Assembly: GCA_026874595.1 (NCBI GenBank)
Contig: CM049315.1
Coordinates: forward strand, 36,162,164 to 36,226,163
Source of the DNA: Sipunculus nudus
Lineage: Eukaryota > Annelida > Sipuncula > Golfingiida > Sipunculidae
Length of the DNA stretch: 64,000 bases
Reading direction: 5' to 3'
In this document: positions 33,255 through 44,850 of the stretch, piece after piece
Numbering within the stretch: position 1 is the first letter of the stretch
Layout of the letters: each line of letters opens with the position of its first letter
Notes under the pieces: generated by a model
The model's input: the letters and a program-made list of their open reading frames with translations, nothing else
Told to the model about the DNA's origin: nothing
The model's database searches: none
Position numbers and translations under genes: made by a program

Positions 33255-35660
33255 CTAAAGGCAAGTTGCCTTTCTATAAACTGGTAGGCTCCGCTCAGAA
33301 TGCAAGGCTTCGATCAGATCTGGTAGTCTATGAGATTTCCATTCAACAAAGAGTTTCATCTGATGGTTTGCTGACTCACTGTTGTTGTTTGTCCACAGTT
33401 TCTTGTGCGTGTCACCGGTGTGAGGAATGTTCACAAAGTCTAGGAGTGGCTTGAACCTTTCATTTAAGTAGCTGACAAAGGTCGGCAACATTTCACCTGT
33501 AGACTGACATAACCTTTGTGCCTCTTCCTCAAAAATAAGGTGTCTTCTGCAGCAGCTATACCATCAGTTCCAAAAATTTCGTCAGCTGTTGCCACTTTGT
33601 CTGAGGTTTTTGCTCCTATCTTCTCTGTCATATATCTTGCAACGTTGTCTTTAAAGTGTTAGGTGCAAAGGTACCTTGTCGCATTCAGGAAAACGCTTGC
33701 AATGGCTTTGATGATTGCTTTTTCCTCGTCAACCCCGATTCAGATCTCTGTGGCAGATATTTCCGCGTCAAGTATACGCTTTATGTGCGACAGGAACGGA
33801 TGATATGAGTCAAATGAACCATCCCAATATAAACATCTGGTATATAAAATCACACATGGCAGTTTTCCTTGGGAGTGGACGACTTCCTGGACAAAGGGAT
33901 GGTCGTTAAGTATTGAAAATACTTGAAATACGTCATCAGCTATGTTTTTCCTGGCAGTAGTACCCTTAGTTTGGCGCTGGCGTCTTTTTGCATCATCAAC
34001 CTGCTTTAGTTTGCTGGGAATGTTGGCACTGTCATTGGCATCATCTATCATGCGCTTGTAAGCCTTTTCTGGAGGTTGATGTTTCACCGCCTTCTTTATT
34101 TTTTCCATAGTCTCTGGATTCGTTCTGATGCATGGATTGGTCATGCGTTTGGCATTACCGTTTTGGGAGAATTAATTGAATATTTTCACCATGAAATTTC
34201 ACAACGGCCACATCTGACACTGTGGCATATGCCGCTGAAATGTCTTTACCACGTCACCCTTTTCTTGAAACTGGTGTTATCAGAGAGGACTTGTAGTACC
34301 CATGCATTTTCAGAATACTGTCACCATCAGACTGCGGATCTAGTGGAGTAAAATGTTACTTTCTTATTCTGTTTTGTAGGCTCGCAGTACAATCCGTTCT
34401 TTTGGTTCACTGTTTTTGAAGTGTTCTCAGCTGTTATCATAAAATGTAGTGTTTGTAGTGGTCCCTTTCCTGCCTGTCAAAGCACCGCAATCGTCTGTAA
34501 AGTCAATTCTCTGGGAAGTCCTGTATGTCTTCACGTTTTCGGCATTCTAAAGATGAAGCGCGAGTTCGACTTGTTACCTCTTGGCATTTTGGTGGTAAGT
34601 TTCCGAGTTTTTAAGGATCCAAAACCACCCTAAATATCTCTTCGATTGTAAGGTGAGTGAGCGCTGATGTAGTGGAAGTAACGTCGGCGACGGGGGATTT
34701 TTCTTAAAACCTGTGTTCATGAAAACGATAACTGCTGGCATCATTACCTTCAGTATTACTGCTGATATTGATCACATCTGTAGATGAAGATGGTTTTCTC
34801 TTCACGGTCGAATGATGATAAGGTAAGTTGAATAAAAAATCCGAACTCGGTTCCTTGTTATTATCAATGAGAGAGTGTAAAGGGGGCATAGCTGAAACTG
34901 CTGATTTATAGTTGCTCGCAGGTAAATTCATGAGAGGCACGAAGTAATTTGGTGACCACATTATCTTGAAAGCGTTCATTCTTTCTAAAGCAGGATTTTT
35001 TGGCACATTGGGTTGTCAGCGTTTTGTAAACCACGTCATCGATACCGTATACGCTGGAAACATTGCGTCAATCGGTGCGCCGATAACATTGGCTAAGGCT
35101 TGTATGGTCAAAGCAGAGGAAACGCCGCCATCTCTGCAGCATTCGCGGAAAGCCTCCTCGTACGTTGGTGAAAAACACGCAATGTCACCAGCGTCCGGCA
35201 GATTCTGAATCTTCTCATTATGTTCTGCCATTTCCACTGCACATCGAACTCGCAGCTCTGTTGCCCTTTCCCCGTTGCCGCTAAGGTAGACCTCTACGGT
35301 GTTGAACAAGCAATTCCCGTTCCCAGAAACGGCAAAAGGGGCCTTCTTGAACCTTGCACTCCGTGGCATTGCAGCTAACAATCACTGCTCGCTTTTGGAA
35401 GTCTGCTTGAAAGTCATGTCTGTTTAAGGGATCAGACTCGAAGGAAAAAAAATTGTTTTTCCATGATTCCTTCTACTGTTGCACAGTTCTTGATGACTTG
35501 TGCAGTCGCTTGAGACTTTGTGCAAAGTGGAAATTGCAATCATCGCCGCGTGTACATTCTGTGCAGAAATAGGCTGCAGATCCCCCTTACAATTTTCCGA
35601 AGTCTTCATGGGGTAGTTGTTCACAAACTGCATGAAACCATTGTGAACCGAGTTCACAAT
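33255..35660 (-). pseudogene. Broken MULE transposase with OTU-like domain
   Basis: Read from 35657 downwards, an unassigned N-terminal frame precedes an OTU cysteine-protease-like stretch (35381-35016) with GNGNCLFNTV and RATELRVRCAVEMAEH. The usual D of the DGNCLF box is N here. An in-frame TGA (35018-35016) interrupts it, and the same frame resumes with IMWSPNYFVPL (35006-34704). 34144-33740 carries FVQEVVHSQGKLPCVILYT joined directly to WDGSFDSYHPFLSHIKRIL. The block with the first catalytic Asp (family pattern D-x-TFNLG) is missing, which suggests an internal deletion. Then come VDEEKAIIKAIASVF and CT-stop-HFKDNV, the MULE hallmark C-x2-H, and after a frameshift the C-terminal WTNNNSESANHQMKL (33491-33255). 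OTU proteases are known to be captured by several transposon groups. No terminal inverted repeats were found. Confidence 0.75.
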
Positions 35661-36380
35661 TTACCGCCTCAGACTGGCTTTCCTTTCTGCGGACCCCACA
35701 GGGCCATTTTACTGGCTGAATTTAAGGCGTTTACGTTTTATGTTCATCGCTATGTAGCATTTACGTATATGTAACATTCACAGCATGGAATGATTTGAAC
35801 AGCGGATGCTAAGGTTAATTAGCCTAGCGTTCTCGCCAATGTGTATTCATGTAAAAATCTGTTTTTCTTACAAATTATGATCAAACCACAGATGAGTACA
35901 GAATAGAGTATCGAAACTAATCGCCAGCTCGTCAACTGTGAAAATTCTTGAAACTTGTTTATCGGAAATGAAAAAATGAAAAAAAAAAAAAAAACACCTG
36001 GTGATACAACAGCCAACGGCCGACTGACCACGGTTTGGTCAAACAAGCTTTGATGTAACTTGTGGAGAGGCCCCTGCTTATTTTTTTCTTGACTAACATT
36101 ACTTGAATCAGCCAAGCGTGTAGACTATGATAACTCTATTACGCACCGTTTGTTACACCTAAGCATTTATTGTTCTAATCTGCTGCCTCCAGGGCATGGC
36201 TGGATCACAGTTTGTTCAATTGGTTAGCTGTCCGTCTGTTTGTCATTTATTTTCTCTGTTAACAGTAATAAATAACTTCATTTACGCTGATTAAACCATT
36301 TACCGTAAATCCGACCATTCGTGCGTGTATACATTGAATTTATATAATGTTATGTTATATTCTGCATGCAGTTGTTTTTA
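35661..36380. other. Intergenic, nothing recognised
   Basis: No gene. The 98-codon minus frame at 35819-36115 contains an A-run-derived Phe tract and no domain. Confidence 0.45.
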
Positions 36381-37720
36381 AGGCATACGATTTTTGTCCG
36401 TTGTCCGTCCGTCTGTCTGTCCGTCCGTCCGTCTGTCCGTCTGTCCGTCTGGATGTCCGTCCGTAAGACTGGCATGTTTCGACACCGTTGGACCTACGAA
36501 TCTGAAATTGGGCATACAGTTAGACGTCCCTAAAATCTCCTACCATGCCAAAAATTGGGTCAATAGGACTTCGTTCCTTCGAGATATTAAGGAAAAACTC
36601 AATTTTTATTAGAAATCTATTTTCACACTTCAGGACTGCCTTATATCAAAACCACTCATCTGGTTTTCTTCATATTTACCATAAATATTCCTCTATATAG
36701 TTTCTATGTACAAGCCAGATATTAAGTCAGTATTATATAATTTAAAAAAAGTTATGGGCCCAAACATAATGGACTTTGTAAAAAAAATCAGGAAGATATT
36801 TGGTCACTTAAGACCAAAAGTATTAAAGGTATGGACTTTTTTCCAGTAATACAACTTTAATTAATTGAAATTAAATTGTATACCAAAAATTAGATCAAAA
36901 TCTGGTAAATTTTTTTAAATATTGGCAAAAATATAAAATTGGTACCTTAAATTTTGCCCAACTTTGGCCACGGCACGTTTTTTTCCGGTAAGTACTGTGG
37001 ATTTAATTTTCACAGCATGTATACATAAGGATTTAATCTGTTAAAACCTGAAATTTGAAAATAAAAGCTGCAAAATTAGGCTGGTTATTGAATTTTTTTG
37101 GAGGCTCTTGTTGTATTCCCTTACATTGTCAAGCAGTCCACTTTGATGACTGTAGGTCATTCAGTGCACATCTCTATGCTTCCCAGGCTGTTGGCATAAT
37201 TTTAGATGTCCCCAAAATCTCCTACCATACCAAAAATTTGGTCATTAGGACTTCGTTCCTTCGAGATATTAAGGAAAAAAAACTCCGTTTTCCATAAAAA
37301 AAACCATTGTTACACTTCAAGGCTGCCTAATATCAAAACCACTGATCTGTTTTTGATTGTATTTAGTGTTCACTTTCTTTCATACATTTTCTACGAACAT
37401 ACCAAAAATTAGGTCAGTATTGGGTATTATTTTGAAGTTATGGGGCAAAACATAATGCAATTTTTAAAAAAATCAGGAGATATATTTACTCACCCAACAT
37501 GGGAATTGCTGAACCTAGAGACTTTTTTTCAGGAATATAACTTTATTTAATCAAGATTCAAGTGTTTACCCAAAATTAGATCTGAATTTTGCAAATTTTT
37601 CAAGTTATTAGCATAAATAAAAAATCAATACCTTACATTTTTGTCCAACTTTGGCACTGTTGATTTAATTTTCACAGCATATATACATAAGGATTTAATC
37701 TTTTAAAATCTGAAATTTCA
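36380..37720 (+). repeat. Family D dispersed repeat, two tandem units
   Basis: Opens with a (TCCG/TCTG)n tract (36398-36460), followed by two diverged ~700-bp units. Both contain 'aaaatctcctaccat-ccaaaaatt', 'aggacttcgttccttcgagatattaagg' in pieces (about 36533-36600 and 37213-37280), 'atcaaaaccact' and 'ttaattttcacagcat'. The shared short frames encode the same peptide by homology of the repeat, not as a gene. Confidence 0.8.
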
Positions 37721-37901
37721 AAGAAATTGATTGGAAAGAATAGCTTTTATTCATGTTTTCATACACCATGTCAAGTGTTGTTTACATCCAGCCCACCTAG
37801 TAGTACAGCCTTCACTTGCATTATGTAACCCACCCCAGGCAGCTTGCCTTGGGTCAGCTTGGCCACTACCAGCAGGCTTCCCCTCTGCCCTGCACTCCCC
37901 T

Positions 37902-37925
37902 CCCCCCCCCCCCCCCCCCCCCCCC
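37902..37925. repeat. 24-bp poly-C run
   Basis: Uninterrupted C from 37902 to 37925. The 70-, 61- and 64-codon ORFs nearby all run through it and are not credible. Confidence 0.95.
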
Positions 37926-37929
37926 AGCA

Positions 37930-40500
37930 GGTGCATAAACTAGATGAATGTTATTATTTTCTGTATTTGATTCATTCTTATTCTAGGCTATGCTACATTT
38001 TAGATTTTGTATTTTACCACCAGGGTTACAGTGATTAAAGTGTACATTTAATTTTGTCCACAAATTGGTGTATTGCTATGAAAGTATGGATGTTCATGAG
38101 ATAAGTAATTCCTTACTTCAGAGGAGTAAAAACTTCACCAGGTGTGAAATTGAGTATTAATTCCAGTAATAAATTAAAACTGGGATAGTAATTAGCACAA
38201 TGATATTGTTTGTCCCTCATTCAACCAACAGTGTGTTTACTTTATTTGAAAAGATGTTTTATTTTATCAAATTTACTGAATCTTTTATTTTATTTTGGTG
38301 AATAAAATTAAGCATGTACTGATAACTCCAATGTGCAAACCTTTTTAATAGTGATTCAAGGAATATTCTTGTAGATGCCATGTTGTGGCATTATTTTCTT
38401 TTAAATTCAGTTTAAACATTTATGATTTAAAAATAATAAAATATATGTGTATGCATAATATGACCCAATATGAGCTACACTCTGGATATATGATGACTGC
38501 AACTTTTGCAACAATTCTAATATTTTAACTTATAGTTTCAGTTTTTTACTCTGTATATATAATGATTGCAACTTTTGCAACAATTCTAATGTTTTAACTT
38601 ATATTTTCAGGTTTTTTTATTGAAAATTTATAAAACCTGTAAATAAAAGAATGATTCAGATATAAACTTCTTAATGGAAAAAGTGGATATGCTTAAAAAA
38701 AAATAGGATTATATATAAACTTAAATGCATTATTCCCTTGAAAGTGAAATAAAGGTATTAGTCCATTCTGTCAACTTGCCTGTCCATCTGTAAATTTTCA
38801 TATGCATCACAGTATCTCAAAACTTTTACTGTTTTTCTTCATGACAGTCTTGTCAGAGTATTAATTGCAATCATATATTTAGAACTTTACTGTTACCAAG
38901 TAGGAGGGCCCCTTTCCTCTTAGGTTTTCATATTCTTATATAAACGAAAAACATTACAATAGAATATTTCTACATCCACCTTCGTGCTGCCCTCACTTTT
39001 CCCTTCTCCGAACCCCATCCAAAAACTCAGCCTCAGTAAGCAAGAACAAGATGAATCAGATATATTCATACTTTAATATTTTGTATAACTATTCGTCCAT
39101 AGGTACCTATGTACATGCCAGAAATTATGTCAGTATTGTGTAATATGTAGACATAGTGGGCATCACAATAATGTACCTTGTCAAGACTAAAGAGATATTG
39201 TGTAATACAGTCACAAATTCATGAATCACTTCATCAGCATAGTTAATCATAACATCATATCTGTCAATTTAAGGTTGCAGACTACCATACACTTTAGATC
39301 CTTCAACAAATAGCCTTATCATCATTCTACTACTGCTTATTACTGCTGTCATTGCATTCATATTTGCTCAAACATATCACAATTTTCAACCCCTCCTAAA
39401 TAAATAAAAAATAAACCACTATATTTGACTCTATTAATCCATCAGTCAGGTAATTTCATTTATCATTTACTCACATATTACATTAAATTCCTTTATAATA
39501 GCCCAACATGTCCATGATATTCATAAGCTTTATCGACTTGATATAGTATCACAGTGGAGAAACATTTATAGTCCAATCATGATCAGCTGAGCGCCGTGAC
39601 CCATGGGTCCCTTGTTGCAATTTGACATCAATACATGTAATGATTGTATAAATATTAGCCTGTAATATATACAATCAACATACACATACTTTTTCATCAA
39701 ACGAAATCGGTGTTATATTAATGCAATGAATCACTAATGTAGTGATAACTCCTTAGTGTTTCGTCACTGCAGCTACCCAAATCACCGCGAGTCAGGGCAT
39801 GATTTCCAATAGTGCCATCACGTGGCAGCAATAGCGCTATCAAAATGGCGGCTTCCTTCACCCTCAGATTTCATGAAAAGATTCCTTAGACGATAATCTA
39901 TCAAATGAAATAAATATCTTCGCTTTTGGAGTTAAATAGGTGTTTCGTCAAAATTCAAAAAAAAAAAAAAAAAAAATACACCGGTGTTTTGGGAGTTTCG
40001 GGTGACCTGGTAGTAGGGGTTTCAGTTCAGAAATCAGTTTTTAAAGTGTTCAAGCTTAGATTGATTCACATCTGTCAGAGTATGCTATTATTAGTTTAGT
40101 TAGTTTCTGCTCTGTTACTGCAGCACATGTAAAATTTTGTATTGTTTACTTAAAAGTCCCAATCATAATGCCTATAGGCCTATATATGGAAACAACAGTT
40201 AGGCAGCATATACTAGTAGTTGTTCTGCTTTGCACCATCTAAGAATTATCTGTTTTGAGTTTCACGTTTATGTTAGCCTGCATTTGATTAGTGGAGTTTC
40301 ATATTTAATATGGTGTATCTATAAGATTCATAATTATTATCATTTTGAGTGTATAGAACCAGTACTCGTGAAATAAAAATATTCTAATGTCTGACTTATA
40401 GTCCATATATACACATTATATATATATAGGGCCTTTATTAGATATTGAGCTGCGACCAGTAACTAAACATGTTTCAACAGTGCTATTACATATAGGGAGA
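37930..40500. other. AT-rich intergenic; ~75-bp duplication and YY1-like site
   Basis: Two copies of 'gattgcaacttttgcaacaa'-type sequence with 'ttctaat-ttttaacttat' lie at about 38490-38545 and 38565-38615. At 39843-39853 the plus strand reads AAAATGGCGGC, a full YY1 consensus, followed by CTTCC (ETS-like), typical of housekeeping promoters. The ATG in it opens only 14 codons and no donor follows directly, so a promoter or first exon is only a possibility. Nothing else was found. Confidence 0.4.
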
Positions 40501-40503
40501 CAA

Positions 40504-41090
40504 GTGCTGATCACACTAAAATATATCTCCAGATTGATAACCCGTGGTATGTTTCTTATTCATCTTGATGATGCCGTGGTTGTAGGCTGTTTCTCTGACG
40601 TGGATGGTCCTGGTGCCAGGCCATTGGTTTCTGCTATTCCATTCAATTTGATCCCTTGTGGGGATGGTACTCATTATATTTGCTAAGCCATTATGCTTGA
40701 AATAGAAGTTTATATGTTCATTGTAAACAATATTGACATTATCATCTAGACTGTAATGGATACATATCTTAGACAAACATCCCCGTAGCTGTGGATAGAC
40801 CTCATTGAAATGGTTTCCTCATGTTATTTTATTTGTAGACATGAACACTCATGTAAGCTGAATTTGATGAACATAAGTATGATGACAAATTTATGTGGTT
40901 TTTTTTCAATTCAGTCTTTACTGGCGCTTTTCAGACCTAAAGCCGTGTCATACTTTTCACAGTGTTTCACAAGTATCCGTCTTAATGACATTATTAGCGT
41001 TTGTGCAGGAGCCAACCACCGTTTTTCTACCCAGATATATTTGTTGTTTCTGCTGATAGTTGTCAAACGCTTCCTTGTCAAATAAAATCA
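40504..41090 (-). CDS. Unidentified minus-strand coding fragments (two possible exons)
   Basis: From about 40825 to 40516 the minus strand reads without a stop, starting after a possible acceptor (acatgag|GAAACC) with NHFNEVYPQLRGCLSK and continuing through TRDQIEWNSRNQWPGTRTIH. Its composition looks protein-like and free of repeats. A second stop-free stretch upstream (about 41088-40968) reads FDKEAFDNYQQKQQIYLGRK and TVVGSCTNANNVI. No family was recognised and no start codon is convincing. It could be exons of a host gene, a retrogene fragment or an ancient TE; it lies directly 5' of a local duplication. Confidence 0.3.
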
Positions 41091-41134
41091 CTCAAGTGCA
41101 GCACGACAGTGTTTGTTGTGAGGACCCCCAACCC

Positions 41135-41135
<1 letters not shown>

Positions 41136-41176
<41 letters not shown>

Positions 41177-41177
41177 G
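41136..41177. repeat. (CA)n(TA)n microsatellite
   Basis: About 14 CA units followed by a few TA units. Confidence 0.9.
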
Positions 41178-41270
41178 TACGGACTGGCCCTTCATAGTTT
41201 AATGTTATCTATTTATCTTTTCAAGCTTCTTCGAAAAAAATAACAGTCAAACATAAAACTGCAGCTTATC

Positions 41271-41486
41271 ATGCCTGAGGATCTTAAATGGGGAAAAAAG
41301 TATAGCATGAAATTCTCAGAAAGTTTATCATGTACATCGTATGATCTCGCTACAAAATACCAATGGCATGGCGAACTCCTAAGGAAAATCGTGAGGCATA
41401 ATACTGCCCTGGATGTATATATGCAAGGAAGTGAGAACATGAAAAAAGAGGTGTTCTATGTATCAGTGTCACATGCACATAAATAG
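41271..41486 (+). CDS. Short ORF conserved between the two duplicated segments (copy 1)
   Basis: 71 codons from MPEDLKWGKKYSMKF to VSVSHAHK. The copy 2 frame (47030-47275) preserves KYQWHGE, YMQGSEN and the final SH-x2-K-stop despite a ~30-nt internal deletion. An acceptor-like pyrimidine tract and CAAG precede the frame in both copies (41225 and 47059), so it may be a terminal exon rather than a complete gene. In copy 1 a TAA lies between the acceptor and the ATG. Function not recognised. Confidence 0.3.
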   Translation: MPEDLKWGKKYSMKFSESLSCTSYDLATKYQWHGELLRKIVRHNTALDVYMQGSENMKKEVFYVSVSHAHK

Positions 41487-42411
41487 AGGACGCCGGTAAT
41501 GCTTTGCAAGGCCACACCAACAAGGTAAACAGTTCTACGTTCTCTGGATCCAAAACATATGGAGTGAGCGAGCAACTTTATATATATATTTTTCCACGAA
41601 ATCGCATAAATATTTTCACAAATGTATATAAAATATGCGACAAAATGAGTGACAATTCTTGTAAATATGTTTATGAATGATTTGATGCGTTCCAGGTCTA
41701 TGGTACATTGTATTTTTATATCAAACACTCTGACAGGAGTGTCGGACATTCATGAAAATCTCAGACCAATTTCACCTTCCATATTTATAGTTCCTGACGT
41801 GCACACGTGTTCCAAGTTGCGTATACCTGTCTGTTCATTTAAACAAGAGAAAAGTGGAAACCCATTAGGGTAATGTTACAGTATATAAAACTGAATTATG
41901 TAAGACTGATCATATGACAGTAAACGCAGGAGTACGTGTCGGTCCTTCCATCTTCATTATTCTGTTTCTACTTACGCCAGCATGATAAATTGAATAAATA
42001 ATCAGATAAGGAAAAGTTTATTCAGTCTTTGTTCGTCGAGCCCAAGGCATCAGACACTTTCAGCTGAAACGCCAATACCGGTAAGGCGCCTTCTCTGGTA
42101 AGATTTTTGTTCATACTTCATAGAACTTATATATGATTACATTGAATTTGTCCGAAGTTTCTACAACCAGAATTAAATCAAGCACTTCAAACATATTCCC
42201 CTTAATTGTAAAGGTGTTATGGAGAAGGCATTATTACTATCTATGGAGTTAATTCTTATTGAATGCTTGCATGTTTTATCTTCTGAGAAATTTTATTTTT
42301 AGTAATTACTGAATGCTGGAATTTTGTTTTAATTAAAGATTTTATATGGGATTTCTCAGAGCGTGCCAACGCTGTTTATTTTTTAACAATCCTGTATATA
42401 TAAGGATGTAT

Positions 42412-42412
42412 A

Positions 42413-42472
<60 letters not shown>
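42412..42472. repeat. (TA)n(TG)n microsatellite
   Basis: TA units run to about 42433, then about 18 TG units to 42470. Copy 2 of the duplication (near 48230) has only degenerate TA here. Confidence 0.9.
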
Positions 42473-42473
<1 letters not shown>

Positions 42474-44782
42474 TGTGTAAATTAAATCATGGAGGAAAGG
42501 TAAACCTTAAAGTCAAATGTTCTAGTTTCCAATGTTTTCCTTTCCATATCCCTTTAGTGTCAAATTAAATTTTGGTGGTCAGATTCTATATACCAAGTGG
42601 GTCTGATACACTGGTGCCCCACCCCCCGGTACACTTGTGTGTTCGGTACAGTAGTGTAAAACCCTCACCCGCTCCCCCCCCCCCCCCCGCTCCCCCAACA
42701 CTGCTCGGGAGTTTCTGTTTCACATTCGTTTAATTAATACACTTAAAATACGAAGGACAAATGGGAAAAAAATCAGAAAGATGATCACGCTGCAGGCTAA
42801 AGTCCAGGTAAAATGCCTTAAAAGTTGGCACAGGTCAAAGAATTTCGAACAGAACTGGGTATTGCGAGCTCAAACCACGTTTAGGCCCAGGTCTCATGAG
42901 TCGGGACTTTCGCCCTTGGCGGCGATACACAGCAAACCGCTTTATTGAAAGCAGTAATTATCTGAAACGAGTAATAGTAAAACTATAGTGCAATGTGTTG
43001 TAGAAAGCAAGGACTTGTATAGTTATAATGTAGTAATTTTAACTTACATGATAATTTATTTGTGTCTGTCCTAGAATAGAAGGAGCATGCGGGACTATTT
43101 CCATCTCATTGGAAAATCCCATGTCTAATTGCGTAAACTTCCCTCATACAAGCTCCTTATTCAAAACCAGTTGACCGACATTAAAATACATCACCCCTGT
43201 CTTTATATAAAGAGCAAGTGTGCTTTTAACACGACGACTACCAACACTTGACAGGCTTTAACTCGCTGAATACACAAAATACCTCCCTAACTCGCGGAGT
43301 ACGTACAATGTATAGGTCCCCATGCAGTATTTCTTAAAATATTTGCTTCCACAAGCATGGTAGGGTCTATGCGTTCATTCCCGTTCGTGTGTCTGTGATG
43401 GTATTTGTGTGATCTGTTAGTCTCATGAAATTTTCAGAGCATTTAAAGAAAGGACCATTGAAGAATCGATTAGGTTTTGGTGTGGATCCGCTACATGGTC
43501 CGGAGTCAGGAACGTCATCAAGGAATGGGCACACACATATACGGTCATATATGCAGGAATGAACTTGGGAATATGGGTCGAATAAGTGGATCGCGGAGGA
43601 TTGGTTTCATTAGACTGCAGATTTCTGGTTCCTATATTATGTCCCTCCGCTTATAAACAAAGTGTACACGAGTAGATGAACAGAACAAAAATAAAATTTT
43701 AATCTTCATTCAACTGACTACACTCCCGAGGCAGTGGAAAACTTGCGCTTCTTAAGAAGCTACTGATTTTCCCGCTGCCTGGTTTGGCCGTTTATGATAC
43801 ACTCAGACACCAGGTGGTGGATGGTTGTCTGGCAGCCAGCCAAATGCCAGTTATAAAACACTCGACAAGCATCATGGCTCCGCCCATAGCTGTGCTTCAA
43901 GTGCGCTTCAAGGGCACATAAGTGGTTTTCTCTTAGTAAAAAATAGTTGAATTTTAATTGCTCCCTCTGCGTTCTCGCATCATCGACCGATTCGATAATG
44001 ACATTACGAATATGTTAGCGTAGCCATGTATACGTTTGCCAGCAAAACAGAAACCAGGCAGCGAGGTGAGCACGGAGCCAATGTTGTTACATTTCGTTTG
44101 AATTACAGCTCACCGGCCGGGTGTCCTATGTCCACAAGGACTTATGCAAACCACGAGTCGGGCCATTCTCTCTGAGCCTGTGCCACAGACTGTGACCTAT
44201 TTAAACGGTTGCCGGGGCGATGAGCTGTCACTCAAAACAACAGTTGCTCCGAGTATTCCTCGCTTGGCTTGTAAACCGTCTTGCTGGCAACACGGCCTGA
44301 TAATTATGTAGATTCCTTGTCGCATCAGTTGTGTGTCGCATATCGGGCATTGTTTACACGCAGTCAAGAGGACTACAACTATTTATCGAATAAGTTTGAC
44401 GTCTAGCTCATACACAATGGCCTCATCAATCCCCCCAAAAAATTGCCAACAGCATTTATATTTGCTATTAATTAATCATGTGACCATTTCAGCCAACCAT
44501 AGAGGTCGTTTCTTCCAGTATGGGGTCAAAACAATCAGCGCTTACGATATAGGTAGTAGGCCTGTAGGTAAAGCGCTGTGTAAAGAGCGTAATCGACTAA
44601 TCGTAGCACGTACGTGACATTTGAAAAGCAACCGGCTCCAGGCGTTTCCTGTTCAACATCCTTTATGACACCTGGAATAAGATCCCATTGTCTAATCTTC
44701 CTCTGAAAGTTCCCCGCGAAATTCTGTCCGATATAGTTTATTTTCTATAAACTTAGAAAAAACACAAATGAAAATCTATACC

Positions 44783-44850
44783 GTCTTCTTTGGCTCAGCG
44801 GTAGAGCACAGGACCCAAAGCCTGGAAATCGTGAGTTCTTGAATATAAAA
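44783..44850 (+). repeat. tRNA-derived SINE head, truncated
   Basis: TTTGGCTCAGCGGTAGAGCA resembles a Pol III A box in its tRNA context, and CGTGAGTTCTTGAAT a decayed B box. The element lacks the body seen at 50168-50440. Not a functional tRNA: no acceptor stem pairing. Confidence 0.55.

Larger units (their letters stand above)
41200..44830. repeat. Local segmental duplication, copy 1
   Basis: Pairs with 47040-50230. Anchors (copy 1 / copy 2): agaggacgccggtaatg 41487/47273; ttcgtcgagcccaaggcatc ~42031/~47860; gcatgcgggactatttccat 43086/48906; gtggatccgctacatggtcc 43482/49485; tagcacgtacgtgac 44604/49757. Copy 1 has about 0.9 kb (43690-44590) absent from copy 2. Not obviously a transposon: no terminal repeats or RT/transposase motifs are seen. 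Confidence 0.8.

Noticed and set aside
39843-39885. First coding exon starting MAASFTLRF at the YY1-like site
   Set aside because: The frame stops after 14 codons without a splice donor in frame; kept only as a possible promoter motif.
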